Source: Fusarium oxysporum f. sp. lycopersici 4287 (Eukaryota; Ascomycota; Sordariomycetes; Hypocreales; Nectriaceae). Taken from it: a DNA stretch of 64,000 bases. A model generated the notes under the pieces. The model was not told the DNA's origin, did no database searches, and saw only the letters and a program-made list of their open reading frames with translations. This document shows, piece by piece, positions 1 to 10,078 of this stretch; positions within the stretch are counted from its first letter, which is position 1; each line of letters begins with the position of its first letter. The position numbers and the translations under genes are program-made. Where the stretch lies: the NCBI RefSeq assembly GCF_000149955.1, contig NC_030986.1, positions 6,322,568-6,386,567 on the forward strand, in the 5' to 3' direction.

Positions 1-366
1 GTACAGCTGCCGTCTCGGTGGGTTGATAACCGCCTTGAACCAGGCACAACGATTGTTACAACACCAAACGGCTATATCGATGATGTCTCTGCGCTAGAAT
101 TCTTCGACCACTTTGAACGGCTTTCCCGGACTCGAAGAATTCCAAGAAAAAGAACATTATTACTAGACGGTTGTAAGAACCATTTTACCAAAGAGCTTTT
201 CCAAACAGCCCAAGATGCAGGCGTGGTGTTATTCCCTTTCCCGCCTCACTTGACACATATCCTTCAATCGCTAGATGTGGGGCTATTCTGTGTATATAAG
301 CATTGGCATCAGGAAATCCTTCTTCGTGCTCGTCACTTTTTCCAAGGTTGCTCGCCGTTTTCTTGA
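1..366 (+). pseudogene. Pogo-type DDE transposase, C-terminal fragment
   Basis: An open frame enters from the left edge and stops at 364-366. It carries LLLDGCKNHF, the second-aspartate region of the DDE_1 catalytic domain, and FPFPPHLTHILQSLDVG, the usual downstream block of pogo/CENP-B-like transposases. The order matches the relative at 46054-46980, which has VMDGCENHF and FPFPPHLTHLLQPCDVG, so both belong to one transposon family. The frame ends shortly after KHWHQEILL, where the relative continues for about 50 more residues, so this copy is truncated at the 3' end as well as cut by the window. It is a relic with no sign of function. Confidence 0.8.
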
Positions 367-413
367 TAATCTAGTCCCGGAATCACTAAACACTAAATCG
401 ATAATCTGATTTA

Positions 414-3400
414 TTAAATGACCTTTTCCCTACCTACTTCGAACCAACTACTGGCTCTGCCATGATCAAAGAGACGCTGGCAGGATACTCCCGATGTCCA
501 TGGCAAGTCTCGAGGTAGTTCAGCTTTCCGCCTAACATTACCTCCCTTGGTCCAATCGTTTTGCCATCCGTGTTTTTGCCGACAATGTTTTTGCATATTT
601 ACTGTTTGTCGGGTGACATAGTCACACTCATTGCATCTAAGGCCGTCATGTTTCGGCGCTTCAATGAAAGGAAGTGGCTTGGTTTCTGGCGGTGGAAATT
701 GAAACTTCAGCAGGTCGTCTTGTTGTTTGAGTATCCCAGGAATACTGCCGACTGTGGAGATAATTTCCTTCTTCTCCCCTGCCGAAAGAGTATACTGATG
801 TCTTTGATGCAAAAGGTGATTCCGGATTCCATCGACCAACACTGCATACTTACAAATGCTACATACCACCAAGTTAAGCTGCTCTAGATAGATGAATGGC
901 CCAGCAGTCAAAACTGGTCGGTCTGTGGGGGACTCTGCGTATTTTTCGGGCGTACGTGACGCGATCGAGCCGCACGAGATGGTTTCCTCCAAGACATTGG
1001 TAACATCTACTGGTCTACTGCTGCGTCCTTCTAGCTGTTCAAGCCGTTGACACTGGCGTTTCTCAGGTAGCTCTGTCGACGGTACACATGAGGATATCTT
1101 GTTGTGCGGCCTCTTCAATGTAACCGCTTCCTTACCCGGTCTGACTTGGTAAGTATCGTCAGTAGTGTTGGCGCTGTCGAGCTCCTCTCCATCCTCTATG
1201 TTCAGGAACCTATGCCAATCGGTCGAAATTCTTGCGTATACTCGCAAAAGCGCTGGTTGTAACTGATCCGGGAAAGCGCCGTCGAGCCCGTATGTGGAAT
1301 ACCGCTGCATCGGCCTGTGACCGCTTTGCCATGCAAAAGCAGCATCTTCGCTAGCTGTATTTGTAGTATCGTCAAATCTGTTGAAACCAGATGTGGCCTC
1401 ACGGACGTGCTTCTCTGTAATAGCAATGGAGAGCTGTCGATATAACTGAACTCCAATCTCGCAGGGAATGCTAGGTACAGTCCTACTTATCCGCTTGAGC
1501 TCATCACTAAAAGTCTTTGTCGACCAAAAGCTATTCCTTGAATATCTAGAGATAGGGGCAAATAACAATGTGTTTGTAGATTCGTGGTAGAAACATTTGC
1601 GTAAGATAGTGTAGGCGACCGGCCGAATATACACAAGATAGCGGTACAGTAGATGGGCGACTGGTGGAGAAAAGAACCGTGCTACTTGGAACTCATTGTT
1701 CGTTGTAAGACGTGCTTTTTGGTGCCGGGTGATTGAGAATAAACTCATCCCATATATTCCTATACCTCGTAGCCGCGATTCTGTATTGCAGTATTCTATA
1801 GTCAGAAGCTCGGAAATTCTCGCTGCCTGTCCACCATCTAGATAGCAAAGAACCATGAGAGTCTTCAAAGTCGCATTATGCCCATCTAGATATGCTTGCG
1901 CTGCTTCTGCATTCCAACGACTTTGGCCTTGACCTCGCGACTTAAGCATACCATCGATCGACGAGGTGCATGCCCTCATGAAGAGCTCTATATATGCGTC
2001 GTTCAACCCATTGGCTGGATCGGTCACGAAAGAGTAGCCAGGTTTCGCTGTCGATAGCCGATCTCGAAGGTTGCTCAAATCGGGGTCGGCCGGCTCCCAG
2101 TCATACATTAGCCGCTGGCACTGGATGGTAGCCTGCCTCAGAGCTTCGCGAGCAAGGCCACGGAAACTCGCCATAGACAAGTGTAAGCATCCATCCCAAG
2201 ATAAGATTTGGTTGTCTTCACTCCAGTGAAAGTGATAGACTGGTCCTTCGCTTCGACTCAACGCACGGCCGTACGACAGAAGGCTGAGGAATTCTCCAAG
2301 GGGGGACGTAGTGCCATCACACATCTTTTCTGTGCGGACAGGCATCAATTTTCTGAGATGCCCATAGGAGGGCCTAGCTGGGATTCCCGCGTACGTGTGA
2401 GGAAAACGTGGTAGAGTCATTTCGAGGAAGATCAACCGTGTGCAGTAGATCAGTCTCGACAGCACGGGCGTGAACTGGTGAGGGCGGAGATATTCGTCAC
2501 CCGCCGGTCTTGATAGTCCCCGCACGGCACTGAAATATACGAGTAAAGAAGAACTCGCTGTTCCTTCTTCAAAGTCCTCGATAGCCATACTGTAACAGAG
2601 TTCGAGTACAACATCGCCAAAAGAATCATATGCTCCCTGACCTTCATGCGTAAAAAGGGCAGAAGACTGGCCCTCTATCGCTGACTCCTCATCAAAGCAG
2701 CTAGATTCCTGCTCAGGCCAGGCGTAGATCTTGTCTTCGGCATCGTTTATATCGCTACTATCCTCGTAATCGCTCCCATCTTCGTTTTCGCTATTCTCTT
2801 CTTCCTCCCCTTCTTCCTCTATTTCGTCTTCACCACGCTCTTCCATGTGGACCAGGCTTGTAGGGGGCTGATTCTCCCATACAGGATCGGACCAGAGCTG
2901 CTCTAGCATTTCGCGTTGGGGTACAGACAAGCCCCGACCAATTACGTAAGGAACAACGGCATTTGGTAATTGTAGAACTCGAAGCCAGAAGCATAAACAG
3001 TGCTTGAACTCCTTCCGGTACTGTTTTTCAGAGGCGGATCGCATAACGAGTTCGAAGGGCGCCTTATAAGGGCGATCAGGAAATCTGCCTCGTAGCCACC
3101 TTCGCACACTGACGTCGGTATGCAGCACTGTATCTGCACAACGGTTGAAGAGACGGTCCAGTGCCCGCACGATCAAGGCAAGTTTACGCTCATGCTTTAC
3201 CGGGCTGCAGATTCGTTCCCCTCCGTGAACGCCTATCCAGAACGGCTGACCGGTCGTTAAAGGCACCTCCGAGAGTGTTACAAGCATGTCGCGTCGTGCC
3301 TGACTTAAAGTTTCATCCCAACGAGTGCGTCGCATCCAATTAGTGAGTAGCTCTTTCTTTCCCAGAGTCCCATCGAAATTTGATGTGCATGGCTGCTCAT

Positions 3401-4022
3401 CTAAGCGGCCGCACTCCTTCGAGACCAATTTCTTGGCAAATTCCTTTATAGTGTCTGGAACTGCTTGCAAGAATCGATCGGGACCCTTTTGCAGTGATTG
3501 CTGATCATCTGTTATCACGACGATCCAGGAACTTTGAATGTCGCTGGCCTTCCAACTCTGGAAAGTAAGATTATCCCGTATATGATCGCGTAGCCATCGC
3601 TTCCCCTTTGTACCTCAGCCATTGATCTCTTGGGTATGTACTTTCTTCAGATGGCGTGACAGTATGTCATGACTTGTGGACCGCAAAGCACAGTGCTTAC
3701 ACTCTGCTCCAGTCTGAAGGGCTAGGAATGGATGCTATACAGATCTATCTGGTCGCTTCGGCAGCTCATCCGGGTCAGGAAGATGCAGGGAGTTGACAAG
3801 AGTATTGAGTTTCCCCCTACGCTTTTTAGATATGCCGTGTTTCTCTTTAAGGTGGCATCCGACGCGATCATCATCTGTCTTTAAGGCGAAACCACAGGTT
3901 ATGCAAATAATAGCTTGATATGAAATATTGTAGTGAAGTTCTAGTCCCCTGAGCGCCTGAACTTGACTTGGCGTGATGTTTTGTTGACGAAGGCGGTTTT
4001 TTGAAGGTATTTGAGTAGACAT
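414..4022 (-). pseudogene. C2H2 finger / tyrosine-recombinase-like protein, copy 1 (two in-frame stops)
   Basis: One reading frame runs from ATG 4022-4020 to the stop at 414, interrupted only by TAG at 3735-3737 and TGA at 3615-3617. The N-terminal part has two C-x2-C...H-x4-H fingers (CITCGF... and ECKHCALRS...). The last 1034 codons contain the W-x-RT-x-W block, an acidic linker (about residues 227-257 of that segment), a central domain, two more C2H2 fingers (VVCSICKY..., LRCNECDY...) and a terminal CQRLF...SWFEV block. The central domain looks like a tyrosine recombinase: R567 in QAARISELL, K601, R694 in QLYR, H734 in GHRPMQRYSTYG and Y743 nine residues after that histidine, the spacing seen in XerD and Cre. 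The paired-finger module resembles the fungal DUF3505/OrsD type. Copy 2 at 5063-6079 is homologous. The stops fit CAG-to-TAG and CGA-to-TGA changes. The longest stop-free stretch has no ATG at its 5' end (it begins at GTG), so it is not an independent gene. Confidence 0.75.
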
Positions 4023-4218
4023 ACTGAGAAGGTGAAATATTCGGAGAACAGAAATGCTACAAATCCAATCGCTAAACCATTGAATACAAGTACAAGACGC
4101 GACAGTCGAGGAGAGATCAGACATGAAGTCAAATCAACTAATTATTTAGTTACCTATGATTGGCTCTTGCCTACGAGCAATGAACTCAGCAAGGATGGCA
4201 CGGATCACCGTGTTATGA

Positions 4219-4300
4219 AACGGGCCCGTTACGAGTTTGAGGAGCCCATGTCGAATTCAATAGTTTTGATTGGCCTAAAACCCGTAACGGGCCCCGTTAC
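4219..4300. repeat. Pair of GC palindromes
   Basis: A perfect 12-bp palindrome (AACGGGCCCGTT, 4219-4230) is followed about 53 bp later by a 17-bp odd palindrome (GTAACGGGCCCCGTTAC, 4284-4300). The two also pair with each other. They lie just 5' of copy 1 of the recombinase-like gene. They may be transposon-end debris or a protein-binding site; no element boundary could be fixed. Confidence 0.4.
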
Positions 4301-5062
4301 CATCTAGAATTCTAGAGTAGAAACTGAAAGTGACTATAGGGCGAGGGGTCAATTATTAAAAGCCCGCACCTGACAATAGAGGTTGGGTCAGCTAAACTTG
4401 TTAGAGAAGTGGCATGTATGATGATGTTACACAGGCAGCCACCTCCAGGGAAGATATCACCCTATGATACCTTAATTGTCAGAACAGCGTTACAGATCTG
4501 TTGCAGGATCAGCAGGTCTAGTATCTTAGCCTTGCACCCTCAGATATAAAGATAATGAGGGAGAACGAAGGACAAGGAGGAAGAACACAAGCCACATCAT
4601 CAATACACTCAAGATCATCCCAATATCATCTTTTATCATCAGTGACCTAGTGAGGGCGCGCTGTACGACAAAACTTCGCTGACCCTGGAGCGCTAGCCGT
4701 ATTAGGAAATGTAACGCTCAACCCATGTATTGCACTATTCTGTAATAGGAAATGTAACGCTCAATCGATTGTCACTATATCGCGATATGCCATGACATGC
4801 CGCGACAGCAATATCGATCTAAGAATAATAAAACTTCTTTTTTATGTTTTTTAGATGAGTAAAGTATATATAAAAACCATACTTAGCCGTGATAATTAGT
4901 GGTAGCCGTGAAGACCTAAGTCGTAATTGCCTACTAGAGTATTTCCTCCTGCTTGCTGCCTGCCGCACTGAGCGTGCTTAAAGGGTTAGAGTGAATATGA
5001 TGAGCAGCAGCAAATGTGGTGATTGATTGTTCTTCTGTGTGGGGTATTCCATCCCACAGGTT
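4301..5062. other. Gene-free interval with a short direct repeat
   Basis: No protein was recognised on either strand. An 18-bp direct repeat, AGGAAATGTAACGCTCAA, occurs at 4704-4721 and 4747-4764. The sequence from about 4964 to 5160 recurs, diverged, at about 12400-12605 and is the 3' tail associated with copy 2 of the recombinase-like gene. The stretch at 4540-4680 reads like LTR/UTR material but could not be assigned. Confidence 0.5.
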
Positions 5063-6079
5063 CTACTTTAAATCACCCAGCTTGATTACTAAGGGCTGTT
5101 GTTCCTGAGGATCATTGAGACCATGCCCGGCCTGCGACACTGCCTTTCCCACAAATGTGAATGGCTTCGCATAGCACCCGTGAGGACGTACACTACGCAA
5201 CCAACATAGAAGACTTCTGCCTGTTGTCCGCGCCGTTTGCTCGCAGCGGTCTATTACCACGTCCACGGCGGTGATAAGAGCAGTGATTTTGCGTTCGTCA
5301 TCCGCCGAGCTTATCGTCCGTTCATCGGAACGAACATGGCCAGAGCGATTACCACTGCCTTTCAGTATCAGGCCCCGGTGTGAAGGCGCAGGAGAGGGCG
5401 CGGTGGTTAGGTTTCTCAGCAGTTCTCGATCGATTCCCTCAAAAGTCCGTTCCCAGCCGGTTCTCTCCAGCCAGGGCCTGAGATCCGTGAAGGTTGTGGG
5501 TTGTGAGTCCCTAGTGGTGCCAATCCCATTCGCCAAGTCCTCACCTGACAAGCCTTTCTGTCGGCCTCTCTCACGCTCGAAAACATCTTCAAGATGGTCG
5601 TAAACTTCCTTGCCTCCGACTGGTCTGGTTGTAGACCCGCCATATTCGACAATCCAATAACGTCCTCCCGAAGGACTTTTAGTCCACGCTTGCAGGAATA
5701 CAGGTTCGTACATGGCCTTCCTTCGCACTCCCAGCTGGAGTCTTTACTTCTCGTGCGCCGAAGTTATGTGACGAGACATGACCTGCGAGCTGCCCGTACG
5801 TTCGATGCAGAACTTGCACGTAAACCCGTGTACGAGGTGCAGGTTCGGGTCTAGGGATGAGCCATCTTGTCGTACAGGAGCTTCAGATGGACTCTGTAGT
5901 GGTGAGATGCGAGCCTTCAAGAGATCAGCAGGTATATTATGCTTCTTTCGGAGATGCTGGCTGACTTGAGCAGGGCTGGGAGAAAGGGCAACGCGGCATA
6001 CGTCGTGGCAACATATGAGCACTCGAGCATGGACGTCAACGGAGAGATTGACTCGTGAAAACACTGCATCGTCGGACAT
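5063..6079 (-). pseudogene. C2H2 finger / recombinase-like protein, copy 2 (truncated)
   Basis: From ATG 6079-6077 one frame encodes two C2H2-like pairs (CCHDVCRVAL..., FTCKFCIERTG...HITSAH). An in-frame stop at 5744-5746 interrupts it, and the same frame then runs to 5063. The downstream part aligns with copy 1: VFLQAWTKS...RYWIVEY matches the finger-distal W..V module, WLERTGWERTF matches WMRRTRWDETL, and ERKITALITAVDVVIDRC matches ERKLALIVRALDRLFNRC. The similarity ends at CYAKPFTFVG, before the recombinase core, so the catalytic domain is missing. The 3' flank (about 4964-5160) is a dispersed repeat also present at about 12.4-12.6 kb, suggesting that this truncated form was itself copied. 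Confidence 0.7.
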
Positions 6080-6568
6080 GGTACCCTGTTTGTCTAGTGA
6101 CCGATTTCGTCAGTAAGAGGATGATGCAGGCGAAAAAAGCGTTGACGAAGGACACCAAGTGGAATGGATGCCGGCATCGGGTTTTGAGGTCTCATGAGAC
6201 CATGTGAATAGGAGACATGGCGCCAAAGCTCCCAAATTGCATTCATTACAATTGAGTTTCCGGCGCACCCTTTGCCATACGAAAGGTGCTTTTTATTCGC
6301 GTTGACAGGGAATCAGCGCTGGGGTCCTGGGAAGTTGGAGAGGGCGCACGGACCAAATATTCTTGTATTCCGACCCAAAGCCAAAAAAAATAAAAAAACC
6401 CCGAAAGGGGAAGGTGCACGGGCCGCAAAAAGTGGTATTGGGGCCATTACAAGTGGTAATTGGTACAGTAGGCCTGGTTGTCCCACCACCTCTCATTCCG
6501 TATCGGGCACTCGTCTTGCTCATGTAACTGATCCTCCTCTATTGTTCCTGTTGCCATAAAACAACCTA
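6080..6568. other. Interval without a clear gene, possible RecQ tail
   Basis: No intact gene was seen. On the minus strand, next to the left end of the pogo element, a frame reads GCFMATGTIEEDQLHEQDE, followed by C and further residues. This Cys/His-containing stretch could be the tail of the RecQ relic at 8797-9890 if the transposon inserted into that gene. This is tentative because the frames do not join cleanly across the insertion. Confidence 0.3.
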
Positions 6569-8794
6569 CCATCCAGGACCACTTAATGGACACCCCCACT
6601 TAATGGACCACCAAAATTTCAATATTCCCATACAAAATCCGAATTTTCAATTACACCGCATTTGGCCAGGAATGAAGATACTCACAAGCCAAAACATGTG
6701 CTGTATAGTTTATTTCATGAAATTTCAATATCGGCTTAATTTTTCCCCGTTCCGCCTCGTGGCCTTGTCCTCTAATCCTTTGAAATCTTTTCAGTTTCAC
6801 CTCATCCGGCCCATCCGACTTCATTCACTCCAGTAGGCATATCGCCTAATTTACTCATGGAACTCCTGCCACAATGGTTCGGCGTGTTTATACCGAAGAC
6901 AACGTAGCTAAGGCTATACTCGATATTACTGATAGAGGCCTATCGCCGACTGAGGCGGCCCAGAAACGTGGAGTGCCTCGATCAACCATTTATAGACGAC
7001 TTTCTGGTCAAGCAAGCAGGAAAGAGTCTACCCACCCCCACCAACGTATTTCTACGAGCCAGGAGGACCGTCTCGTTCGTTGGCTTCTGCGGCAGGAGTC
7101 CCTGGGCTACGCTCTCACGCATAGCCAACTTCGAAGCTGCATCGAAGCCCTCCTCCGTCAACAGGGGGATAACAAGCCTCTAGGCAAGCACTGGACCACC
7201 AGGTTCGTCAAAAGTCATTCAAAACTATCTACCAAGCTTGGAAAACGTCAAGAAGCCGCCAGATTTGACGGCTTTACTCCGAAGGCGGTCAATTGGTACT
7301 TCGATATCAGGGAGAACGAGTACGGCTGGGTCAAGCCTGAGAACACGGTTAACGTGGACGAGGGTGGCATAATGGCGGGTTTCGGTAACTCCTCCACAAG
7401 TCCTCTACGGGCTTTTATAGGGCATAACTAATTGGTTGTCCATGAGGCCTGGACAGCCTCGTAATCGGGAGCTCTGACCCGAAGAAGAAGGCGTTGTTGA
7501 AGGGCGTTCAGTCGCGCACTTGGACCTCGTTTATTGAGGCTGTCACCGCAACTGGCCGCGCTTTAAAACCGGGAATTATCTTTAAAGGAAAAGAGCTGCA
7601 GAAGCAGTGGTTTCTTAAGGAATTCGAATCGATAGCGGACTGGCACTACATCACATCACCAAACGGCTGGACCGACAACCATATAGCTCTCGAGTGGTTG
7701 AAAGATGTCTATCTACCTCAAACAGAGCCTCGCGATGCATCAGATGCGAGACTTATTATCCTTGACGGTCATGGAACCCATGCACAAGTGAGTCTTTTGG
7801 TGTTTTCACCGCAGAGTCTCCCGCTATAAGGTCGCTAACGAGCACCCAGGATAAATAGATAGCTACATGCTTTCTGAACAACGTCTACTGCTGCTATCTA
7901 CCAGCGCATTGCTCTCATGGCCTATAACCGTTAGACAATGGAATTTTTAATGTCATCAAAGGTGCATATCGGAAAGAACTCCAAAAGCTGGCTAGTTTGA
8001 CCGATTCTGCGCCCGTTAATAAAGTCAATTTTATTCGGTCATATGCGAAAGCCAGAGAGGCAGGCATGAGGAAGAAGATTATCTTATCCGGCTAGAGGTT
8101 TACTGGAAATTGGCCTATAAACCGTCGCAAAGCTCTAGCACATCCGGAAATTCAACCGGATAAAGAAAAAGTGCTAGAAGGCTTCAAGACGCCCAGCCCT
8201 CCTCATCTGGACTCAGATGATACGCCGGAAACGAGCCGCCAGGTGAGAGATTTGGCCAAACATCGAAGTCGTCCGACCAGGAGGAAGTACAGTAAGATCA
8301 CAAAGGGGCTGGAAGCTTTAGAGATGAAGGTGGCCGTTCAGAATGCGCAGATTACTGGGCTGGAGGAGCAGGTGTCCCAGCTGCGGCGAGGGAAGAAAAG
8401 AAAGGCGTTACCGAACCCGAACCGACGATTCATGGCTCTAGCGGAGGCTATAGCGGCTAGAGAATCTCTTCCTAACTCAAAGGAGGCAGAAATAGAGGTA
8501 GATGTGGACGAGGAGGTCGAGTCGGTGATTGAGGTGGGTGTCAGGTCAGAGGACGAAAGTGACGACTTTAGGGTCGTAACAAAGCACTGCCAGCGCACAC
8601 GGAGCGGTCGGAAGATCAAAAAACCACGCAGAGAGTAAAATTTGATCAATTTTATGGAGAGTCTCTTTACTAACTTCGATTTTGATTGACAACGCGGTCT
8701 GTTTTTGTGTGCACGAAAATTTAGATTTTGTATGGGAGGATCGAAATTTTGGTGGTCCCTTAAGTGGGGGTGTCCATTAAGTGGTCCTGGATGG
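6569..8794 (+). mobile_element. Fot/pogo-class DNA transposon, element 1
   Basis: Terminal inverted repeats of about 50 bp start with CCATCCAGGACCACTTAATG at 6569 and end with the complement at 8794, with one mismatch seen over the first 50 bp. Both ends are flanked by TA (6567-6568 and 8795-8796), the target duplication typical of Tc1/mariner/pogo. The element is 2226 bp long. The internal transposase is on the plus strand and dead. The right flank, and perhaps the left, is RecQ-helicase-derived, so the likely target was an already resident helicase gene. Confidence 0.93.
6874..8638 (+). pseudogene. Pogo/Fot transposase with three stops
   Basis: Exon 1 (6874-7384) starts at ATG and encodes a psq-like HTH (AQKRGVPRSTIYRRL), a Tc5-type HTH (QESLGYALTHSQLR) and the first catalytic Asp in NTVNVDEGGIMAGFG. 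A 62-nt intron (7385-7446) leads to exon 2 (7447-7787) with WTSFIEAVTATGRAL and the second Asp in LIILDGHGTHAQ. A second intron leads to exon 3 (7850-8638), with a coiled-coil/basic C-terminus (LRRGKKRKALPNPN). In exon 3 in-frame stops lie at 7856 (TAG), 7925 (TAA) and 8093 (TAG). At 7856 and 8093 the related element at 10079-12292 has TGG, so these are G-to-A changes typical of RIP. The protein would otherwise be about 540 aa, similar to its neighbour. Confidence 0.9.
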
Positions 8795-8796
8795 TA

Positions 8797-9890
8797 CGTA
8801 CCGGCCGGCCATCAATCTCAACTCCTCCTCGAATATCTCTACCTCCTGACTGACACGCATCTCATCCTGCCTCGCCTTGAACTGCTCGCAACGGATGCTT
8901 CGCTGTGCTTACTCGAACCGTGCCCTGCCTCCGTCATCCATTACCTCTCTTCCACCACTCGCCATGATCACTGTCTTTCTGTCCATATCCCCCTGCGTGC
9001 AATCACCTTCCCTCTCGACCCACGATATGTTGTCCTCGAACATCAACTGATCCATTTGTCGCCGACATCTATCCCAGGCCTCCTCCGTCTCTTCATCGCA
9101 ACCCATACGGTCGAATCGACCGTCCATCACCTGGTCCAACATCACACGGCAACACCACTTCCCCCTTATCAACCTCTCTACTGCTGCCTCCTTCGGTGGC
9201 CAACTGCTCTTTCCTGATGCTGTTGTTTTCTTTCCTGCTACTCCTCTTCTTAATAAACGTTGTTATAATCATGATAAATTGCCACTTACACTTATTTTCC
9301 GGTCTTGGTCGGCATGTAACCACAACTGCCTCGCTCTGCCCGCCGTCTCGTCCGGCTCGTCCGCTCTCTTGCACGTAATCTCGCAATCGGCTGGGCATTC
9401 CTGCATGTATAACCAATCTCACATCCGACACGTCTACGCCCAACCCCAATGAGTTGGTGGCCACGATCAAATGCCCATCATCTATCCATGATCGTAGCCT
9501 CTGCACCTTGCCTGCCGCTGTGTCAACCTTAGAATGGTACATGTTGCACTCCCACATCTTTGCCAATCGCTCAACCCGATCGATTGTGCTGGCGTATACA
9601 ATAACTCGCCCGTTATTGTGCTGATGCAACCAATCCCGCACCGTCTTGACTGTGTGTATGTCTTCTGCCTCTTGCTCTGACCCTACTGGACGGCCGCTGC
9701 TGTCGCTGTTGCTGCTCCTGCTGTTACTGACGCCTTGACGCTGATGTCTTGGTCTTGGCTGCACCTCGATTACCCTGTACTGGATATTCGACCTTGACGT
9801 TCGCGATCGGAATATCTTCACACGGTTCGCCGATAACTTGGCCAACTCGAAAAACCTCTCAACTTCGCTTGGAAGTAACGTTGCCGTCAA
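8797..9890 (-). pseudogene. RecQ-family helicase fragment
   Basis: The minus-strand frame beginning at 9890 carries the second helicase lobe: YASTIDRVERLAKMW (motif IV region), LIVATNSLGLGVDV followed by VRLVIHAGMP (motif V), and YVQESGRAGRDG (motif VI). The downstream part changes frame (about 9172-8909) and has CRVMLDQVMDGRF...CDEETEEAWDRC, a cysteine-containing block I associate with fungal subtelomeric (telomere-linked) RecQ helicases. The first helicase lobe (Walker A, DEAH) is absent: a Copia LTR begins at 9892, immediately upstream of the surviving frame. The pogo element at 6569-8794 cuts the 3' side. The gene is therefore broken at both ends and frameshifted. Confidence 0.85.
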
Positions 9891-9891
9891 A

Positions 9892-10076
9892 TGTTGGAAA
9901 ATTCGGGAATCCCCCTTATCTTCAGGATTCAGGCTGTTACTCTGAAAGTCCTAGATTTAAAGTTCAAAGTCCTAGATGAAATCAAGAAGAGATATAAACC
10001 CGAGAGAACTCTTATCTCAACAATGAACAACCAAGTTTCTTGTAAAAATACTTTCACCCAGCACTACTGCGCAATA
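9892..10076 (+). repeat. Copia LTR fragment
   Basis: It begins TGTTGGAAAATTC and matches, with substitutions, the 3' LTR of the Copia element at 54054 and the reverse-oriented solo LTR at 21361-21559. Shared blocks include TTTAAAGTTCAAAGTCCTAG and CACCCAGCACTAC. It lacks the terminal CAACA because the pogo element at 10079 abuts it. It interrupts the RecQ relic at its left side. Confidence 0.88.
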
Positions 10077-10078
10077 TA

